64,000 bases of DNA from Phaeobacter sp. G2 (GCA_025163595.1 CP104100.1:1798001-1862000); one strand, 5' to 3'. Shown: positions 41,517 to 51,085, numbered from the stretch's first letter. Notes: generated from the letters alone by a model not told the origin. Numbers and translations: made by a program.

Positions 41517-41987
41517 ATGACAGACTACAGCGACAGCTTTTTGAAATCTATTTTGCAACGCAACCGCACCATTGCGGTTGTTGGGGTGTCAATGAACCCG
41601 GTGCGTCCCAGCTACTATGTGGCGCGGTATTTGGGGCTCAAAGGGTATCGGGTGATTCCGGTCAATCCTGGCCATGCGGGCAAGCGGTTGTTTGGCGAAG
41701 TGGTGCAGCCCAGCCTTTCAGCGATCCAACAGCCGGTGGATATGGTGGACATCTTTCGCCGCTCTGACGCGGTGCCCCCCATCGTCGATGAGGCGCTTGA
41801 GGTCTTTCCTGAGCTGAAATGTATCTGGATGCAGATCGGGGTTGAGCATGCGGCGGCAGCGGCCAAGGCCGAAGCCCGTGGGGTGGATGTGGTGCAAAAC
41901 CGCTGTCCCAAGATCGAATATCAGCGCCTGTTTGGCGAGCTGCGCATGGGTGGCTTTGCCACCGGTATCATTTCCTCAAAACTTTAG
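41517..41987 (+). CDS. CoA-binding domain protein (YccU-like)
   Basis: 156 residues from ATG 41517. Rossmann-like CoA-binding fold: IAVVGVSMNPVRPSYYVARYL (about 19-39), GYRVIPVNPGHAGKRLFGEVV, VDMVDIFRRSDAVPPIVDEAL, and CIWMQIGVEHAAAAAKAEARG ending VVQNRCPKIEY. This is the single-domain CoA-binding family of unknown role. Standalone gene after a strong terminator. Confidence 0.88.
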   Translation: MTDYSDSFLKSILQRNRTIAVVGVSMNPVRPSYYVARYLGLKGYRVIPVNPGHAGKRLFGEVVQPSLSAIQQPVDMVDIFRRSDAVPPIVDEALEVFPELKCIWMQIGVEHAAAAAKAEARGVDVVQNRCPKIEYQRLFGELRMGGFATGIISSKL

Positions 41988-42206
41988 TGTTCCAGCAAAA
42001 AAAGGGGGGGCTCCCGCCCGGCAGACCAGCATCAAAGATGCAGGACTTCCCGTTGGGCCCAGCCGGGCCTGCGGCCCGGCAAAGAAAGAGTTGCTGAGAA
42101 GCGTTTGAGGAGCGAAACCGCCTGGCAAAGCGCCTGAAACAGTACCAGAATTTTCTGGCTTAAGAATAACCCCATCCCTTGACCCAGGGGCAGAGAGGGA
42201 CTGGGG

Positions 42207-42524
42207 TCAGCCTTTGCTGCGGGAGGCCTTTTCGTCCAGGCCGCTCATGCTTTGGCGGCGTGTGAGTTCTGCCAGGACATCGTCCAGGGAGACATCGCGG
42301 GCTGCCAGCATCACCAGGAAATGGTAGAGCGCATCGGCGCCCTCGGAGGCGAGCTTCGCCTGGTCGCCCTTGACGGCTTCGATGATCGCCTCAATGGCTT
42401 CTTCACCAAACTTTTCGGCACATTTCTCCGGGCCCTTGGCGAGCAGCTTGGCGGTCCAGCTGCTTTTGGGGTCTGCAGTTTTGCGATTGTGGATGATTGC
42501 TTCCAGGTCGTGAAGAATGCTCAT
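42207..42524 (-). CDS. hisE: Phosphoribosyl-ATP pyrophosphatase
   Basis: 105 residues. The MazG-like helical fold has its acidic metal motif in [14 protein letters not shown] (about 37-50) and [13 protein letters not shown] (about 61-73). It removes pyrophosphate from PR-ATP in the second step of histidine synthesis, in the cytosol. The start overlaps the hisF stop by four bases (ATGA), so it is the last gene of the hisA-DUF2867-hisF-hisE run. Confidence 0.95.
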   Translation of the reverse strand: MSILHDLEAIIHNRKTADPKSSWTAKLLAKGPEKCAEKFGEEAIEAIIEAVKGDQAKLASEGADALYHFLVMLAARDVSLDDVLAELTRRQSMSGLDEKASRSKG

Positions 42525-43282
42525 GTCAGCCTCATGGGGATACCGGCGGCGGCCATATGTTCCTTGGCCTCCTGAATGGAAAATTCGCCAAAGTGAAAAA
42601 TGGATGCGGCGAGGACGGCAGAGGCGCCGCCTTCTGTCACGCCTTCAACCAGATGGTCCAGGGTGCCAACCCCGCCCGAGGCGATCACCGGCACCTGCAC
42701 CGCATCGGAAATGGCGCGGGTGAGGGGCAGGTTAAAGCCCGCCTTGGTGCCGTCGCGGTCCATCGAGGTCAGCAGGATTTCTCCGGCGCCCTTGGCCACC
42801 ACGGTGCGAGCAAATTCTACCGCATCAATGCCGGTTGGGCGGCGGCCGCCATGGGTGAAGATCTCCCATTTGCCGGGGCTGACGGTTTTGGCGTCGATGG
42901 CGCAGACGATGCATTGGCTGCCAAACTGGTCGGCGGCCTCGGCGATCACATCCGGGTTGGCCACGGCTGCGGAGTTGAACGAGACCTTGTCAGCACCTGC
43001 CAGCAACAAGGCGCGCACGTCTTCGCGGGTGCGCACGCCGCCGCCAACAGTGAGCGGCACAAAGCACTGTTCGGCGGTGCGGCGCACCACGTCAAACATG
43101 GTGCCGCGGTTTTCATGGGTGGCGTGAATGTCGAGAAAAGTGATCTCATCCGCGCCGGCGGCATCATAGGCCTTGGCTGATTCTACCGGGTCACCTGCGT
43201 CGCGCAGGCCAACAAAGTTGACGCCTTTGACCACACGGCCATCGGCCACGTCGAGACAGGGGATGATGCGGGTTTTTAGCAT
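42521..43282 (-). CDS. hisF: Imidazole glycerol phosphate synthase, cyclase subunit
   Basis: 253 residues. TIM barrel with the family's phosphate and catalytic motifs: [17 protein letters not shown] with the catalytic Asp (residue 11), [22 protein letters not shown], and [15 protein letters not shown] with the second catalytic Asp (about 131). It uses ammonia delivered by HisH to form imidazole glycerol phosphate and AICAR. Coupled to hisE by ATGA overlap. Confidence 0.97.
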   Translation of the reverse strand: MLKTRIIPCLDVADGRVVKGVNFVGLRDAGDPVESAKAYDAAGADEITFLDIHATHENRGTMFDVVRRTAEQCFVPLTVGGGVRTREDVRALLLAGADKVSFNSAAVANPDVIAEAADQFGSQCIVCAIDAKTVSPGKWEIFTHGGRRPTGIDAVEFARTVVAKGAGEILLTSMDRDGTKAGFNLPLTRAISDAVQVPVIASGGVGTLDHLVEGVTEGGASAVLAASIFHFGEFSIQEAKEHMAAAGIPMRLT

Positions 43283-43289
43283 CGCGTAT

Positions 43290-43430
43290 CTACCTTTTCC
43301 ATGCTGCCAGGAGCAATGTCACGGCCAGCCATAAAACACCAGCAACCAGCACAAGCGGTGCCAGAAGGCGTGGCGTAATAAACGCAACCGCCCCCGCGTA
43401 TTTTGAGATCAGCCTGGTGTTGAAGCCCAA
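43290..43430 (-). CDS. Possible small membrane protein between DUF2867 and hisF
   Basis: A 46-codon frame from TTG 43430 to a TAG just before hisF. The product [20 protein letters not shown] then [20 protein letters not shown] is a basic start followed by a strong membrane helix. It would fill the 184-base gap in the his run. The start codon is weak and has no clear ribosome-binding site, so expression is uncertain. Confidence 0.4.
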   Translation of the reverse strand: MGFNTRLISKYAGAVAFITPRLLAPLVLVAGVLWLAVTLLLAAWKR

Positions 43431-43466
43431 AAAGGCTGCGGGTGAACTGTTGTAAGAGGCCGGGCA

Positions 43467-43916
43467 TTAAACGCGCCCCACCGCATTGCGCACGATCAGG
43501 ATATGAAAGGGCATGATCAACGTCAGATAAAAGCGGCCAAAGCGGTTTTTGGTGCGCACCCAAGTCCCAAAAAAGATCATGCCATCCTGTTTCAGCACCG
43601 AAATGCGAAAATCCAGGTGGCTGTCGTCAATGCCGAGGATCAATTCGGTGTCCGAGCGGCTGACCAGGGGGAAGAAACCAATCCGGTTGGGGCTGGTGAC
43701 CTCGGTGTTCAATCCAAAGGGCGCGACCATAAGGTTTCGCAATCGCATCAGGGCTGAGACCCAGGCGGGAAAGCGAAAAGCCCGTTCGGCGGCTTCTTCA
43801 AGCGGCAGAGAGCTGGGCTTGGCATAGCAATCGACAAAGTCACCTTCGCGAACGCCGGCGGCTTGCTGAAACAGCAGGCTGGAGGCGGGCAAATCCGTTG
43901 CGATGACTTGGCCCAT
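43467..43916 (-). CDS. DUF2867 domain protein
   Basis: 149 residues. DUF2867 features: AGVREGDFVDCYAKPSS near the start, FRFPAWVSALMRLRNLMV (about 48-65) and a beta-rich second half ILGIDDSHLDFRISVLKQDG followed by FYLTLIMPFHILIVR. The family is often fused to or near NAD-binding epimerases and has no known activity. It lies six bases after hisA in the same direction, so it is cotranscribed with histidine genes. Confidence 0.8.
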   Translation of the reverse strand: MGQVIATDLPASSLLFQQAAGVREGDFVDCYAKPSSLPLEEAAERAFRFPAWVSALMRLRNLMVAPFGLNTEVTSPNRIGFFPLVSRSDTELILGIDDSHLDFRISVLKQDGMIFFGTWVRTKNRFGRFYLTLIMPFHILIVRNAVGRV

Positions 43917-43922
43917 GGCGGT

Positions 43923-44645
43923 TCAGGCCTTCATCACGCTGAGAGCCTCAGCGAGGTCAATGGCGCCATCATAAAGCGCCCGGCCCGAGATCGCCCCATT
44001 CAAAGGCGCGCCGCAGGATTTCAACGCCCGCAGATCATCGAGTGAGGACACTCCGCCAGAGGCAATCACCGGGATAGAAACCGCATTGCCAAGCTCCGCT
44101 GTGGCCGCGACATTGGGGCCTTTCATGGCGCCATCGCGCATGATGTCGGTATAGATGATGGCAGAAACGCCGGCGTCCTCAAAAGATTTCGCCAGATCCG
44201 TGACCATGACGTCGGTCTCTTCCGCCCAGCCCTTGGTGGCGACGCGGCCATTGCGGGCATCAATGCCCACGGCTACTTTGCCGGGGAATTCGCGCGCAGC
44301 CTGGCGCACCAGATCGGGGTTTTCCACCGCAACCGTGCCCAGGATCACTCGGGCCAGACCCTTGTCGATCCAGTTCTCAATGGTTTTCATGTCGCGGATG
44401 CCGCCACCCAGTTGGGCAGGCACCTTGCATTGTTTCAGAATTTCCTCAACCGGGGCGGCATTCACTGGCTCACCTGCAAAGGCACCGTTGAGATCAACCA
44501 GATGCAGCCACTCGCAGCCCGCAGCGACAAATTCCAGCGCCTGGGCGGCGGGGTTGTCGTTGAACACGGTGGTTTTGTCCATGTCGCCATGCAGCAGGCG
44601 CACGGCCTGGCCATCTTTGAGGTCGATTGCGGGGTAGAGGATCAT
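43923..44645 (-). CDS. hisA: ProFAR isomerase, histidine pathway
   Basis: 240 residues from ATG 44645, the start that gives the standard N-terminus [17 protein letters not shown]; an ATG at 44663 would add six residues. Catalytic Asp in AIDLKDG (residue 8) and in [14 protein letters not shown] (about 129), with the phosphate-binding LGGGIR and IASGGVSS. It opens the ribose ring of ProFAR to PRFAR. First gene of the run hisA-DUF2867-hisF-hisE. Confidence 0.97.
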   Translation of the reverse strand: MILYPAIDLKDGQAVRLLHGDMDKTTVFNDNPAAQALEFVAAGCEWLHLVDLNGAFAGEPVNAAPVEEILKQCKVPAQLGGGIRDMKTIENWIDKGLARVILGTVAVENPDLVRQAAREFPGKVAVGIDARNGRVATKGWAEETDVMVTDLAKSFEDAGVSAIIYTDIMRDGAMKGPNVAATAELGNAVSIPVIASGGVSSLDDLRALKSCGAPLNGAISGRALYDGAIDLAEALSVMKA

Positions 44646-44874
44646 TTGCGCAGCCTTTGTCATCCGGTCACATCCGGTTTGTGGCCAGGGGAGCTGGCCA
44701 TACATGTTCGGCGGTGTTTTGCACAAGGCGGAGCCGAATTGCAACGCGACCCAAAGTCAGCCTTGCCTGAAAAGCTAGCCTTGCGCCACAGTCGTTGCAA
44801 AACTGTGCACAACATTTGTGACAGTTGCACAGTGAAATGGCTATATTGATGATAAAACCAAAGGGAGAAACAAC

Positions 44875-45261
44875 ATGAAGATGCTATTGGCGACAACGCT
44901 GGCCGCGCTGACATTGGCAGGGGCTGCGGTTGCGGATCCTATCCTAGGCACCTGGAAAACCCAGCCGGATGACGGGTCTTTTGCCCATATCGAAATGGCG
45001 CCCTGTGGGGCTGCGATCTGTGGCAAGATTGCCCGCACGTTCAATGGTGAGGGCGAGTACAGCTCTACCAATATCGGCAAGACCCTTGTAATTGATATGG
45101 TTGCCCAGGGGGATGGCTACTACACTGGCGAGGTCTGGCGCCCCTCCAACGATAAGATCTATACCGGCAAGATGGATCTCAATGGCAACTCTCTGGCGCT
45201 GCGGGGCTGTGTTGCGGGCGGGTTGATCTGCTCGAAACAGACTTGGACACGGGTGAAATAA
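44875..45261 (+). CDS. DUF2147 periplasmic protein
   Basis: 128 residues with a signal peptide (MKMLLATTLAALTLAGAAVA). The mature part DPILGTWKTQPDDGSFAHIE, IARTFNGEGEYSS and YTGKMDLNGNSLALRGCVAG is the DUF2147 pattern, a small lipocalin-like beta barrel. Four Cys residues (CGAAIC, GCVAGGLIC) could form disulfides. Role unknown, export likely. AAGGGAG precedes the start. A hairpin follows the gene. Confidence 0.85.
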   Translation: MKMLLATTLAALTLAGAAVADPILGTWKTQPDDGSFAHIEMAPCGAAICGKIARTFNGEGEYSSTNIGKTLVIDMVAQGDGYYTGEVWRPSNDKIYTGKMDLNGNSLALRGCVAGGLICSKQTWTRVK

Positions 45262-45278
45262 CTCAGATCTGAGGTGCA

Positions 45279-45304
45279 ACAGGGGATTTGATCTGATCCC
45301 CTGT
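45279..45304. terminator. Hairpin after the DUF2147 gene
   Basis: ACAGGGGAT-loop-ATCCCCTGT, nine base pairs with an eight-base loop, 18 bases after the DUF2147 stop and 25 bases from the convergent WGR gene end. There is no T run on either side, so it may slow or end transcription only weakly. Confidence 0.5.
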
Positions 45305-45328
45305 CGGGACATGACAGCGCTGGGGCCG

Positions 45329-45592
45329 CTACAGCAGCCCCAGTTGCACCGGAATAGGCACAAAGCCGCGTTTGACCTGGCTCTCGCGCAGGGCTTCAAA
45401 ATATTGCAGCGCCTCGCCATGCTGGTGAAAATAGGCGCGGATCTGCTGCCCGCCGGGGGCGCCGATGGGCCCCTTTGCCTGCTCCAGGCACCATTCCCCG
45501 AACAGCGTCTGGCTGAGCCTGAGAACGCAGTAGCGGTGGCGCCCCTCAACATAGTCAAATTTTTCGAGTCGGGTCTGCACGGGCGCGGTCAT
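45329..45592 (-). CDS. WGR domain protein
   Basis: 87 residues: YRVEGRHRYCVLRLSQTLFGEW-type start (here FDYVEGRHRYCVLRLSQTL), the key turn written FGEWCLEQAKG in place of W-G-R-x-G, and later YFEALRESQVKRGFVPIP. WGR domains bind DNA ends in PARP-type proteins; stand-alone bacterial versions have unknown roles. Single gene. Confidence 0.8.
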   Translation of the reverse strand: MTAPVQTRLEKFDYVEGRHRYCVLRLSQTLFGEWCLEQAKGPIGAPGGQQIRAYFHQHGEALQYFEALRESQVKRGFVPIPVQLGLL

Positions 45593-45781
45593 AGCCTTTG
45601 ATTGGCGGGAGCTTCTCTATGCCCGCAAAGCCGGTCTCTGTCCATTCCCTCAGTCTATTGCCTTTGTGTTTAAGGGCGCGCGACGTGAAAACCGCCGCCT
45701 TCGAACAATCGAAAGCGACGGCTAAGCCTGCAAGTTCCGTGAGTGGGTGTAGCAGGTTTTGGCTGTGATCTGATCCGGGGA

Positions 45782-46318
45782 TTAAACCGCGCCGGTGTAT
45801 TCGCCTCGGGCCGGGTAGTCGTTGGCGATGGCAAAATCCAATGCGCCGACCAGTTCCGAAAAATGCGGACGCACAAAGGGCATGGTCTGGGTTGAGCCGT
45901 AATAAAGCGTCTGCTCCGGTGTCACCATGAACAAGCCGGGTTCCGAGAACAGCGCGGGCTCTTCGATGCCGATCGAGGTGGTGCCGCGCGAGGTGGAAAT
46001 ATAAAGCCCCCAGGACTTTGCCACATCCAGTGGCAGATCAAAGGCAAAGCGCAGGGCGCTGGCTTCGATCTTGTCGGCCATGGCCTGGGTGCGCTCTTCG
46101 CCGTCAGAAGAAATCGCAACGCAGTTCACGCCACGTTCGGCAAATTCAGCAACGCGCTTTTCCAGCTCTTTCAGGTAGTTGGCGCAGAGCGGGCAGTGCA
46201 GGCCGCGGTAAAAGCAGATCACGGTGCCGCGGCTGCTGTCTTCGGTCGCCAGATCAAAGCGACCACCCCCTAGCAGGGGCAGGGACAGGTCAGGGGTTTT
46301 TTGGCGGGGAATTAGCAT
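45782..46318 (-). CDS. Peroxiredoxin-like AhpC/TSA family protein
   Basis: 178 residues with thioredoxin fold. The redox motif FYRGLHCPLCANYLKEL (about 37-53) holds C-x-x-C, where classical peroxiredoxins have T-x-x-C. VAISSDGEERTQAMADKI follows. The C-x-x-C group (AhpC-TSA2-like) is thought to act as thiol peroxidase or reductase. Divergent from the AraC-type regulator at 46489, which probably controls it. Confidence 0.85.
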   Translation of the reverse strand: MLIPRQKTPDLSLPLLGGGRFDLATEDSSRGTVICFYRGLHCPLCANYLKELEKRVAEFAERGVNCVAISSDGEERTQAMADKIEASALRFAFDLPLDVAKSWGLYISTSRGTTSIGIEEPALFSEPGLFMVTPEQTLYYGSTQTMPFVRPHFSELVGALDFAIANDYPARGEYTGAV

Positions 46319-46488
46319 GGTGGGCTCCTGTGGGTGAGTGGATCAGTTCATTGCCAGCCTTATTGCAGGTGTTTGCATCTTGAAAATCCGAAAAAACAAA
46401 CTAAAAATCCGATAGTCGCTTTTGCGCTGATAACGCCGCAGGTGGCGTGTGACAGGGCCCGCTGGGCTGGTTTGAGGCAGGAGAGAAG

Positions 46489-47214
46489 ATGGACAGGTTG
46501 ACAACTTTGATGGAGCGTTTCCAGCTTTCGGTTCATCCCGCGCCTCTGCCACAGGCCAATCTTGTTGTGCTGGGGGCGCTCGGTGCGCCGAGCTGTTTGA
46601 TGTTTTTCCCCCGAGGTGAGCTGCGGATCAGCGCCGAGCGGGAGGTGTTATTGAGCGTCAGAGTGGACTGGGGAGCGGGGCAGAACCCGCTGGTGGCGGC
46701 GCTGCCGCAGCAGGTTCATTTTGATCTCACCTGCAACAGTGAAACACGGGATCTGGTGCAGGTCATGCTGGCTGAAAGCTCTGCCAGGCGCTGTGGGGCG
46801 CAATCGGTGGTCAATCGTCTGGGCGAGGTGTTGATGGTGCGGTTGCTGCGCGGCCAGATCGAACAGGGTGCGACGGAACCGGGGTTGTTGGCGGGGCTGG
46901 CGGATCCCCGGCTGAGCCGTGCAATTGTGGCGGTGCATGATCATCCGGGGCGTCTGTGGTCCAGTGGCGATCTTGCGGCGGAGGCCGGCCTGTCGCTGTC
47001 GCGGTTTTCCGAACTGTTTACCGCAGAGGTTGGCGAAACACCCATGGGCTATCTGCGGCGCTGGCGTCTGACCCTGGCGCATCAGGATCTGACACGCGGC
47101 GACAGGGTAGAGGCGGTGGCGCGACGCTATGCCTATGGCTCGCCCGAGGGGTTCACCCGCGCCTTTCGCAAGGCCTACGGGGTGGCGCCGGTCTCGTTGC
47201 GTGCCTCTGGCTGA
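46489..47214 (+). CDS. AraC-family transcriptional regulator
   Basis: 241 residues with GGAGAG before ATG. N-terminal cupin-like sensor (about 1-130, LVVLGALGAPSCLMFFPRGE), C-terminal double HTH: LAAEAGLSLSRFSELFTAEV, GETPMGYLRRWRLTLAHQ, then RRYAYGSPEGFTRAFRKAYG. This is the cupin-6/AraC arrangement. The 170-base gap shared with the divergent peroxiredoxin-like gene suggests it as target. Inducer unknown. Confidence 0.9.
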   Translation: MDRLTTLMERFQLSVHPAPLPQANLVVLGALGAPSCLMFFPRGELRISAEREVLLSVRVDWGAGQNPLVAALPQQVHFDLTCNSETRDLVQVMLAESSARRCGAQSVVNRLGEVLMVRLLRGQIEQGATEPGLLAGLADPRLSRAIVAVHDHPGRLWSSGDLAAEAGLSLSRFSELFTAEVGETPMGYLRRWRLTLAHQDLTRGDRVEAVARRYAYGSPEGFTRAFRKAYGVAPVSLRASG

Positions 47215-47328
47215 AAGGGCGCGCAGAACGCCGATCCCAGCGGGCTGGGCAGCTGTGGAATTGAAGAGTTGAGGATAGATGAAAGGGGGCGAGGCGTGGC
47301 ATCGCCTCTGCCCAGTCTGCGCGTTCGG

Positions 47329-47967
47329 TCAGGGGGCCCAGTTGAGGAAGTTTCCGATCATCCGCAGGCCGACGTCCTGGCTTTTTTCCGGGTGAAACTG
47401 CATGCCGATCATGGTGTCCCGGCCAATCACCGCAGTGACATCGCCGCCATAGTCCACATGGGCCAGGCGCTCGGCATCGGTTTTGACGCGGAAATGGTAG
47501 GAATGCACAAAATAGGTGTGATCGCCTGAGGATATGCCGTCAAAAATCGGGTGCGGGTGGTCGATGACAAGATCGTTCCAGCCCATATGCGGAACTTTAA
47601 GTGCGGGGTCCGAGGGGGTGATTTTCACCACATCGCCGCCGACCCAGTCAAGCCCGGCGGTATCGCTGTATTCATGGCCAGTTGTGGCCATCAGCTGCAT
47701 GCCAACACAGATCCCAAGGAAGGGGCGGCCTTTTTGCTCCACCGCTTCGATCATGGCGTCATAGATGCCCTTGTGGCCGCGCAGCTCGGCGGCGCAGGCG
47801 GGAAAGGCGCCATCACCGGGCAGCACCAGACGGTCTGCCTTGGCCACCACATCGGCATCCGAGGTGACAACAACCGTGCCGGCATCCAGTTCCTGCGCCA
47901 TACGCTGGAAGGCTTTTTCGGCGGAATGAAGATTGCCGGATTCATAGTCGATGATGGCGGTCAGCAT
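47329..47967 (-). CDS. hisH: Imidazole glycerol phosphate synthase, glutaminase subunit
   Basis: 212 residues. Class I glutaminase: nucleophile Cys in LGICVGMQLM (about 84), His and Glu of the triad in GMQFHPEKSQ (about 194-196), start AIIDYESGNLHSAEKAF. It feeds ammonia to HisF, encoded 4 kb away in the same direction. Lies 126 bases after hisB and is probably cotranscribed with it. Confidence 0.97.
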   Translation of the reverse strand: MLTAIIDYESGNLHSAEKAFQRMAQELDAGTVVVTSDADVVAKADRLVLPGDGAFPACAAELRGHKGIYDAMIEAVEQKGRPFLGICVGMQLMATTGHEYSDTAGLDWVGGDVVKITPSDPALKVPHMGWNDLVIDHPHPIFDGISSGDHTYFVHSYHFRVKTDAERLAHVDYGGDVTAVIGRDTMIGMQFHPEKSQDVGLRMIGNFLNWAP

Positions 47968-48093
47968 GGGGCTGGTGTCCTTCCTGTCTTAGGCTCTTGT
48001 GGTGGCGGGAAACTGAGCCGCGCGCGGATTTTGATCACCTCGGTCTCCTAGCGGCTGTGCACAGCGGTGTGTCCACAGATGCCGTGGTGGCGC

Positions 48094-48681
48094 TTAAAGT
48101 GCCCCTTTGGTGGACGGGATGGCGTCAGATTTGCGCGGGTCGGTTTCCACCGCCAGGCGCAGGGCGCGGGCCACGGCCTTGAAGGCGGCTTCGACGATGT
48201 GATGGCTGTTAAAACCATGCAGTTGGTCGATATGCAGGGTGATGCCGCCCTGGGTGGCAAAGGCGGTGAAAAACTCCCGCACCAGCTCGGTGTCAAAGCT
48301 GCCGATCTTTTGCGTCGGTATCTCCACATTCCAGACCAGATAGGGACGGGCGGACAGATCCAGCGCGCAGCGCACCTGGGCGTCGTCCATGGGCAGGTGG
48401 CACTCGCCATAGCGCCGGATGCCTTTCTTGTCGCCAAGCGCCTGGGCCAGGGCCTGCCCCAACGCGATCCCGGTGTCTTCGACGGTGTGGTGATCATCAA
48501 TGTGATAATCGCCCTTGGCCCGGATCGTCATGTCGATCAGCGAATGGCGCGCCAGCTGGTCCAGCATGTGGTCAAAAAAGCCAACTCCGGTCTGGTTGTC
48601 ATATGAGCCCGACCCATCGAGATTGATTTCAACGCTGATTTCGGTTTCGGCGGTCTGGCGGCTGATCTTGGCGCTACGCAT
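48094..48681 (-). CDS. hisB: Imidazoleglycerol-phosphate dehydratase
   Basis: 195 residues, normal for the monofunctional enzyme. Metal-binding motifs [13 protein letters not shown] (about 35-47) and [17 protein letters not shown] (about 62-78), repeated as [14 protein letters not shown] near 155-168. It dehydrates IGP to imidazole-acetol phosphate with two Mn ions. First his gene of the region, followed by hisH. Confidence 0.97.
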   Translation of the reverse strand: MRSAKISRQTAETEISVEINLDGSGSYDNQTGVGFFDHMLDQLARHSLIDMTIRAKGDYHIDDHHTVEDTGIALGQALAQALGDKKGIRRYGECHLPMDDAQVRCALDLSARPYLVWNVEIPTQKIGSFDTELVREFFTAFATQGGITLHIDQLHGFNSHHIVEAAFKAVARALRLAVETDPRKSDAIPSTKGAL

Positions 48682-48881
48682 GAGGTTATTCCTTGCTGTC
48701 TGCGCGGCACTTATAGGGCGGAGAGGGGGGCTGGCTCAAGGGTTTTACGGGGCAATCGGCAGGCTTTGCCGGGCAAACGAGCAGCTGCGGCGGCAAGATC
48801 CGTTGCGACCATTGCGCCCGGCGGCTGCGCGTGCCAGCTTGGGCGGCAAATCACGTGACCAAAAAGACCAAAGGGACGCCC

Positions 48882-49121
48882 ATGTCGACCTGCGTATTCA
48901 TTCAGATCCGGTGCAAACCCGGCACCACCTATTCCGTGGCCGAGGAAATCGGGCGCCGCGAAATCCATTCTGAGCTCTATTCCACCAGCGGCGAATATGA
49001 CCTGCTGATGAAGCTCTATATTCCCTCGGATGCGGATGTGGGGAAATACATCAACGAGCATCTGTTGGTGATCCCCAATATCGAGCGATCCCTGACCACC
49101 ATGACGTTCAAGGTATTCTGA
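48882..49121 (+). CDS. Stand-alone Lrp/AsnC ligand-binding (RAM) domain protein
   Basis: 79 residues from ATG 48882. It matches only the C-terminal ligand-binding half of Lrp/AsnC regulators (VFIQIRCKPGTTYSVAEEIG, YSTSGEYDLLMKLYIP, LLVIPNIERSLTTMTF) with no DNA-binding helix-turn-helix. Such small proteins may bind amino acids or pair with full-length Lrp proteins. A strong terminator follows. Confidence 0.88.
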   Translation: MSTCVFIQIRCKPGTTYSVAEEIGRREIHSELYSTSGEYDLLMKLYIPSDADVGKYINEHLLVIPNIERSLTTMTFKVF

Positions 49122-49154
49122 GCCGCGCTCAAAAATCACAGTTCTACACTGCAA

Positions 49155-49187
49155 AACGCCCCGGAGCTTTCCGGGGCGTTTGTTTTT
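49155..49187. terminator. Rho-independent terminator between convergent genes
   Basis: AACGCCCCGGA-loop-TCCGGGGCGTT with TGTTTTT after it on the plus strand, and an A-rich flank on the other side. It ends the Lrp-like gene and perhaps also the convergent aminotransferase gene. Confidence 0.88.
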
Positions 49188-49226
49188 GAATGTGGCTTGG
49201 GTTTAGGCAGGGGCTTAGGTGGGGGC

Positions 49227-50579
49227 TTAGCTGTCCAGCAGCCCCTCAGCCTTGAGGCTCTCATAGCTGGTATCCAGTGCGGTTTTGACACGGGTCAGCA
49301 TGTCATCAATCTCTGGCTTGGTGATGATCAGCGGTGGGCAAAAGGCCAGAGCATTGCCGGCAACCGCGCGCAGGATCACACCGTTGTCCTGGCAGGCCTT
49401 GACGGCGACTGCTCCGCCCTTGCCCCCGGCAATTGTCGCGCCGGTGGTTTTATTCGACACCAGTTCCAGGGCGGCGATCAGGCCCTTGCCGCGCACTTCG
49501 CCAACCAGCGGGTGATCGGTAAAGATGCGGCGCAGCTCTGCCTGCAGGTAATCGCCCACTTCGGCGGCGTGTCCAAACAGGTTGTCGCGCTCGTAAATTT
49601 CCAGCGTCTTGAGGGCCGCAGCGCAGGCGGCGGGGTGGCCGGAATAGGTATAGCCGTGGCCAAAGACGCCAACCTCATTCGAGGGTGCCACCATTTCCTT
49701 GTACATCCAGCCGGGAATAACGCTGGCAGAGATCGGAAAGTAGGCCGAAGACAGCTGTTTGGCAAAGGTCATCAGATCCGGCTTGATGCCCATGGTGGTG
49801 CAGCCAAAATCGGCACCGGTGCGGCCAAATCCAGTGATGACCTCATCGGCCCAGACCAGGATGCCATGTTTGCGCAGCAGGGCCTGCAGCTTTTCATAAT
49901 AGCCCTCTGGCGGCACAATCACGCCCGAGGCGCCGGTAATGGGCTCCATGATCATCGCGGCGATGGTGTCGGGGTCTTCGGCCAGGATCTGGTCTTCGAG
50001 GTTCTGCAGGATGCGATCGACAAACTGCGCTTCGGTCTCGTTGCCCTTGCGGCCCGTGTAGTAATGCGGTGCATCGGTGCGCAGGATGCTGAGCGCCTCT
50101 ACGGGGGCGTCAAAATGCGCCAGATTGGCGGGCAGCGAGGTCAGCGACCCAGCCGCCACGGTAACCCCGTGATAGCCGCGCTCGCGGGTGATGATCTTGC
50201 GCTTTTCCGGTTTGCCGATGGCGTTGAAGTAGTAGCGCAGCATCTTGTAGTGGCTGTCATTGGCATCCGACCCAGAGTTGCCAAAGAAGATATAAGCGTC
50301 GTCCACCGGCACCATGGCGGCGAGTTTTTCGGCCAGGTCAATCAGCGGCTGGTGGGTCTTGCCGCCAAAGGTGTGGCTGAAGGGCAGGGTGTTCAGCTGG
50401 TCGGTGATGGCTGCGATCACCTCTTTGTTGTCATAGCCAAGCGAGGTGCACCACAGCCCGGCCAGGCCTTCGATGTATTTGTTGCCCTTGTCGTCAAACA
50501 CATAGATTCCCTCGCCGCGGTCCAGGCACATCTGTTCGGTCGCCGTGAGGTTGGTTGTGGGGTAAACGACTGGAGCCAT
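49227..50579 (-). CDS. Class III PLP-dependent aminotransferase
   Basis: 450 residues, typical for omega-amino-acid:pyruvate transaminases. Features: FFGNSGSDANDSHYKMLRYY, the YHG motif in ERGYHGVTVAAGSL, the PLP-phosphate/acidic ILVWADEVITGFGRTG with its Asp (about 256), and the Schiff-base Lys in MTFAKQLSSAYFP (about 285). Amino donor cannot be told; taurine, beta-alanine and putrescine are possible. A single gene ahead of tRNA-Gly. Confidence 0.9.
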   Translation of the reverse strand: MAPVVYPTTNLTATEQMCLDRGEGIYVFDDKGNKYIEGLAGLWCTSLGYDNKEVIAAITDQLNTLPFSHTFGGKTHQPLIDLAEKLAAMVPVDDAYIFFGNSGSDANDSHYKMLRYYFNAIGKPEKRKIITRERGYHGVTVAAGSLTSLPANLAHFDAPVEALSILRTDAPHYYTGRKGNETEAQFVDRILQNLEDQILAEDPDTIAAMIMEPITGASGVIVPPEGYYEKLQALLRKHGILVWADEVITGFGRTGADFGCTTMGIKPDLMTFAKQLSSAYFPISASVIPGWMYKEMVAPSNEVGVFGHGYTYSGHPAACAAALKTLEIYERDNLFGHAAEVGDYLQAELRRIFTDHPLVGEVRGKGLIAALELVSNKTTGATIAGGKGGAVAVKACQDNGVILRAVAGNALAFCPPLIITKPEIDDMLTRVKTALDTSYESLKAEGLLDS

Positions 50580-50777
50580 TGCGGAATTCCTCTAGTGGGG
50601 CGCATGTATCTGAGACATGGGCGAAGACAGACAGGGCGCGCGGTATGAAATAAACCGCGCAGCTGTGGCTAGCATTGTCTTGTTTTGCCGGGGAGGTCAA
50701 AGGAATTTGATCAAATGTTTTACCCAGGTCCGTCGCAGGCCGGTATCTCGCCTGCAAAGAGCATGGGCCAAACAAAA

Positions 50778-50809
50778 AGGCCGCCGATGCGATCTGCATC
50801 CAGCGGCCT
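50778..50809 (-). terminator. Terminator of tRNA-Gly copy 1
   Basis: Minus-strand stem AGGCCGCTGGATGC/GCATCGGCGGCCT with a U run after it, 12 bases beyond the 3' end of the tRNA. The same stem, one base different, follows copy 2. Confidence 0.8.
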
Positions 50810-50821
50810 GTTTGATCCAAA

Positions 50822-50896
50822 TGGAGCGGGCGAGGCGATTCGAACGCCCGACCCTAACCTTGGCAAGGTTATGCTCTACCCCTGAGCTACGCCCGC
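50822..50896 (-). tRNA. tRNA-Gly (GCC), copy 1
   Basis: 75 bases with encoded CCA. Acceptor GCGGGCG/CGCCCGC, D arm GCTCAGGGGTAGAGC, anticodon loop TTGCCAA (anticodon GCC), T arm GGGCGTTCGAATCGCCT. Identical in sequence to copies at 51086 and 53358. Confidence 0.97.
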
Positions 50897-51042
50897 GCTA
50901 CATTTGGTGAGGCGGTATCTAGGCAAAGCCGGGCGAGGCCGCAAGGGCAAAATGGGCGCATTGCTGAGTTTTTTGACATGGCCTTTCTGCAGCGGGACAG
51001 CTGGGGCTGGGCGGCACTGTATCATCACAGAAAAAGCAAAAA

Positions 51043-51074
51043 GGCCGCCGATGCAATCTGCATCCAGCGGCCTG
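51043..51074 (-). terminator. Terminator of tRNA-Gly copy 2
   Basis: The same GC-rich stem-loop as beyond copy 1 (one base different in the loop part), followed by a short U run. It shows that the unit duplicated was tRNA plus terminator. Confidence 0.8.
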
Positions 51075-51085
51075 TTTGGTCCAAA

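Noticed and set aside
43276..43563. Leftward frame of 95 codons between DUF2867 and hisF
   Set aside because: It overlaps the end of DUF2867 in another frame and has a low-quality translation; the 46-codon membrane-helix frame in the same gap is more protein-like.
49197..50648. Rightward open frame of 483 codons
   Set aside because: Antisense to the class III aminotransferase and overlapping its full length; composition is that of a mirror frame.
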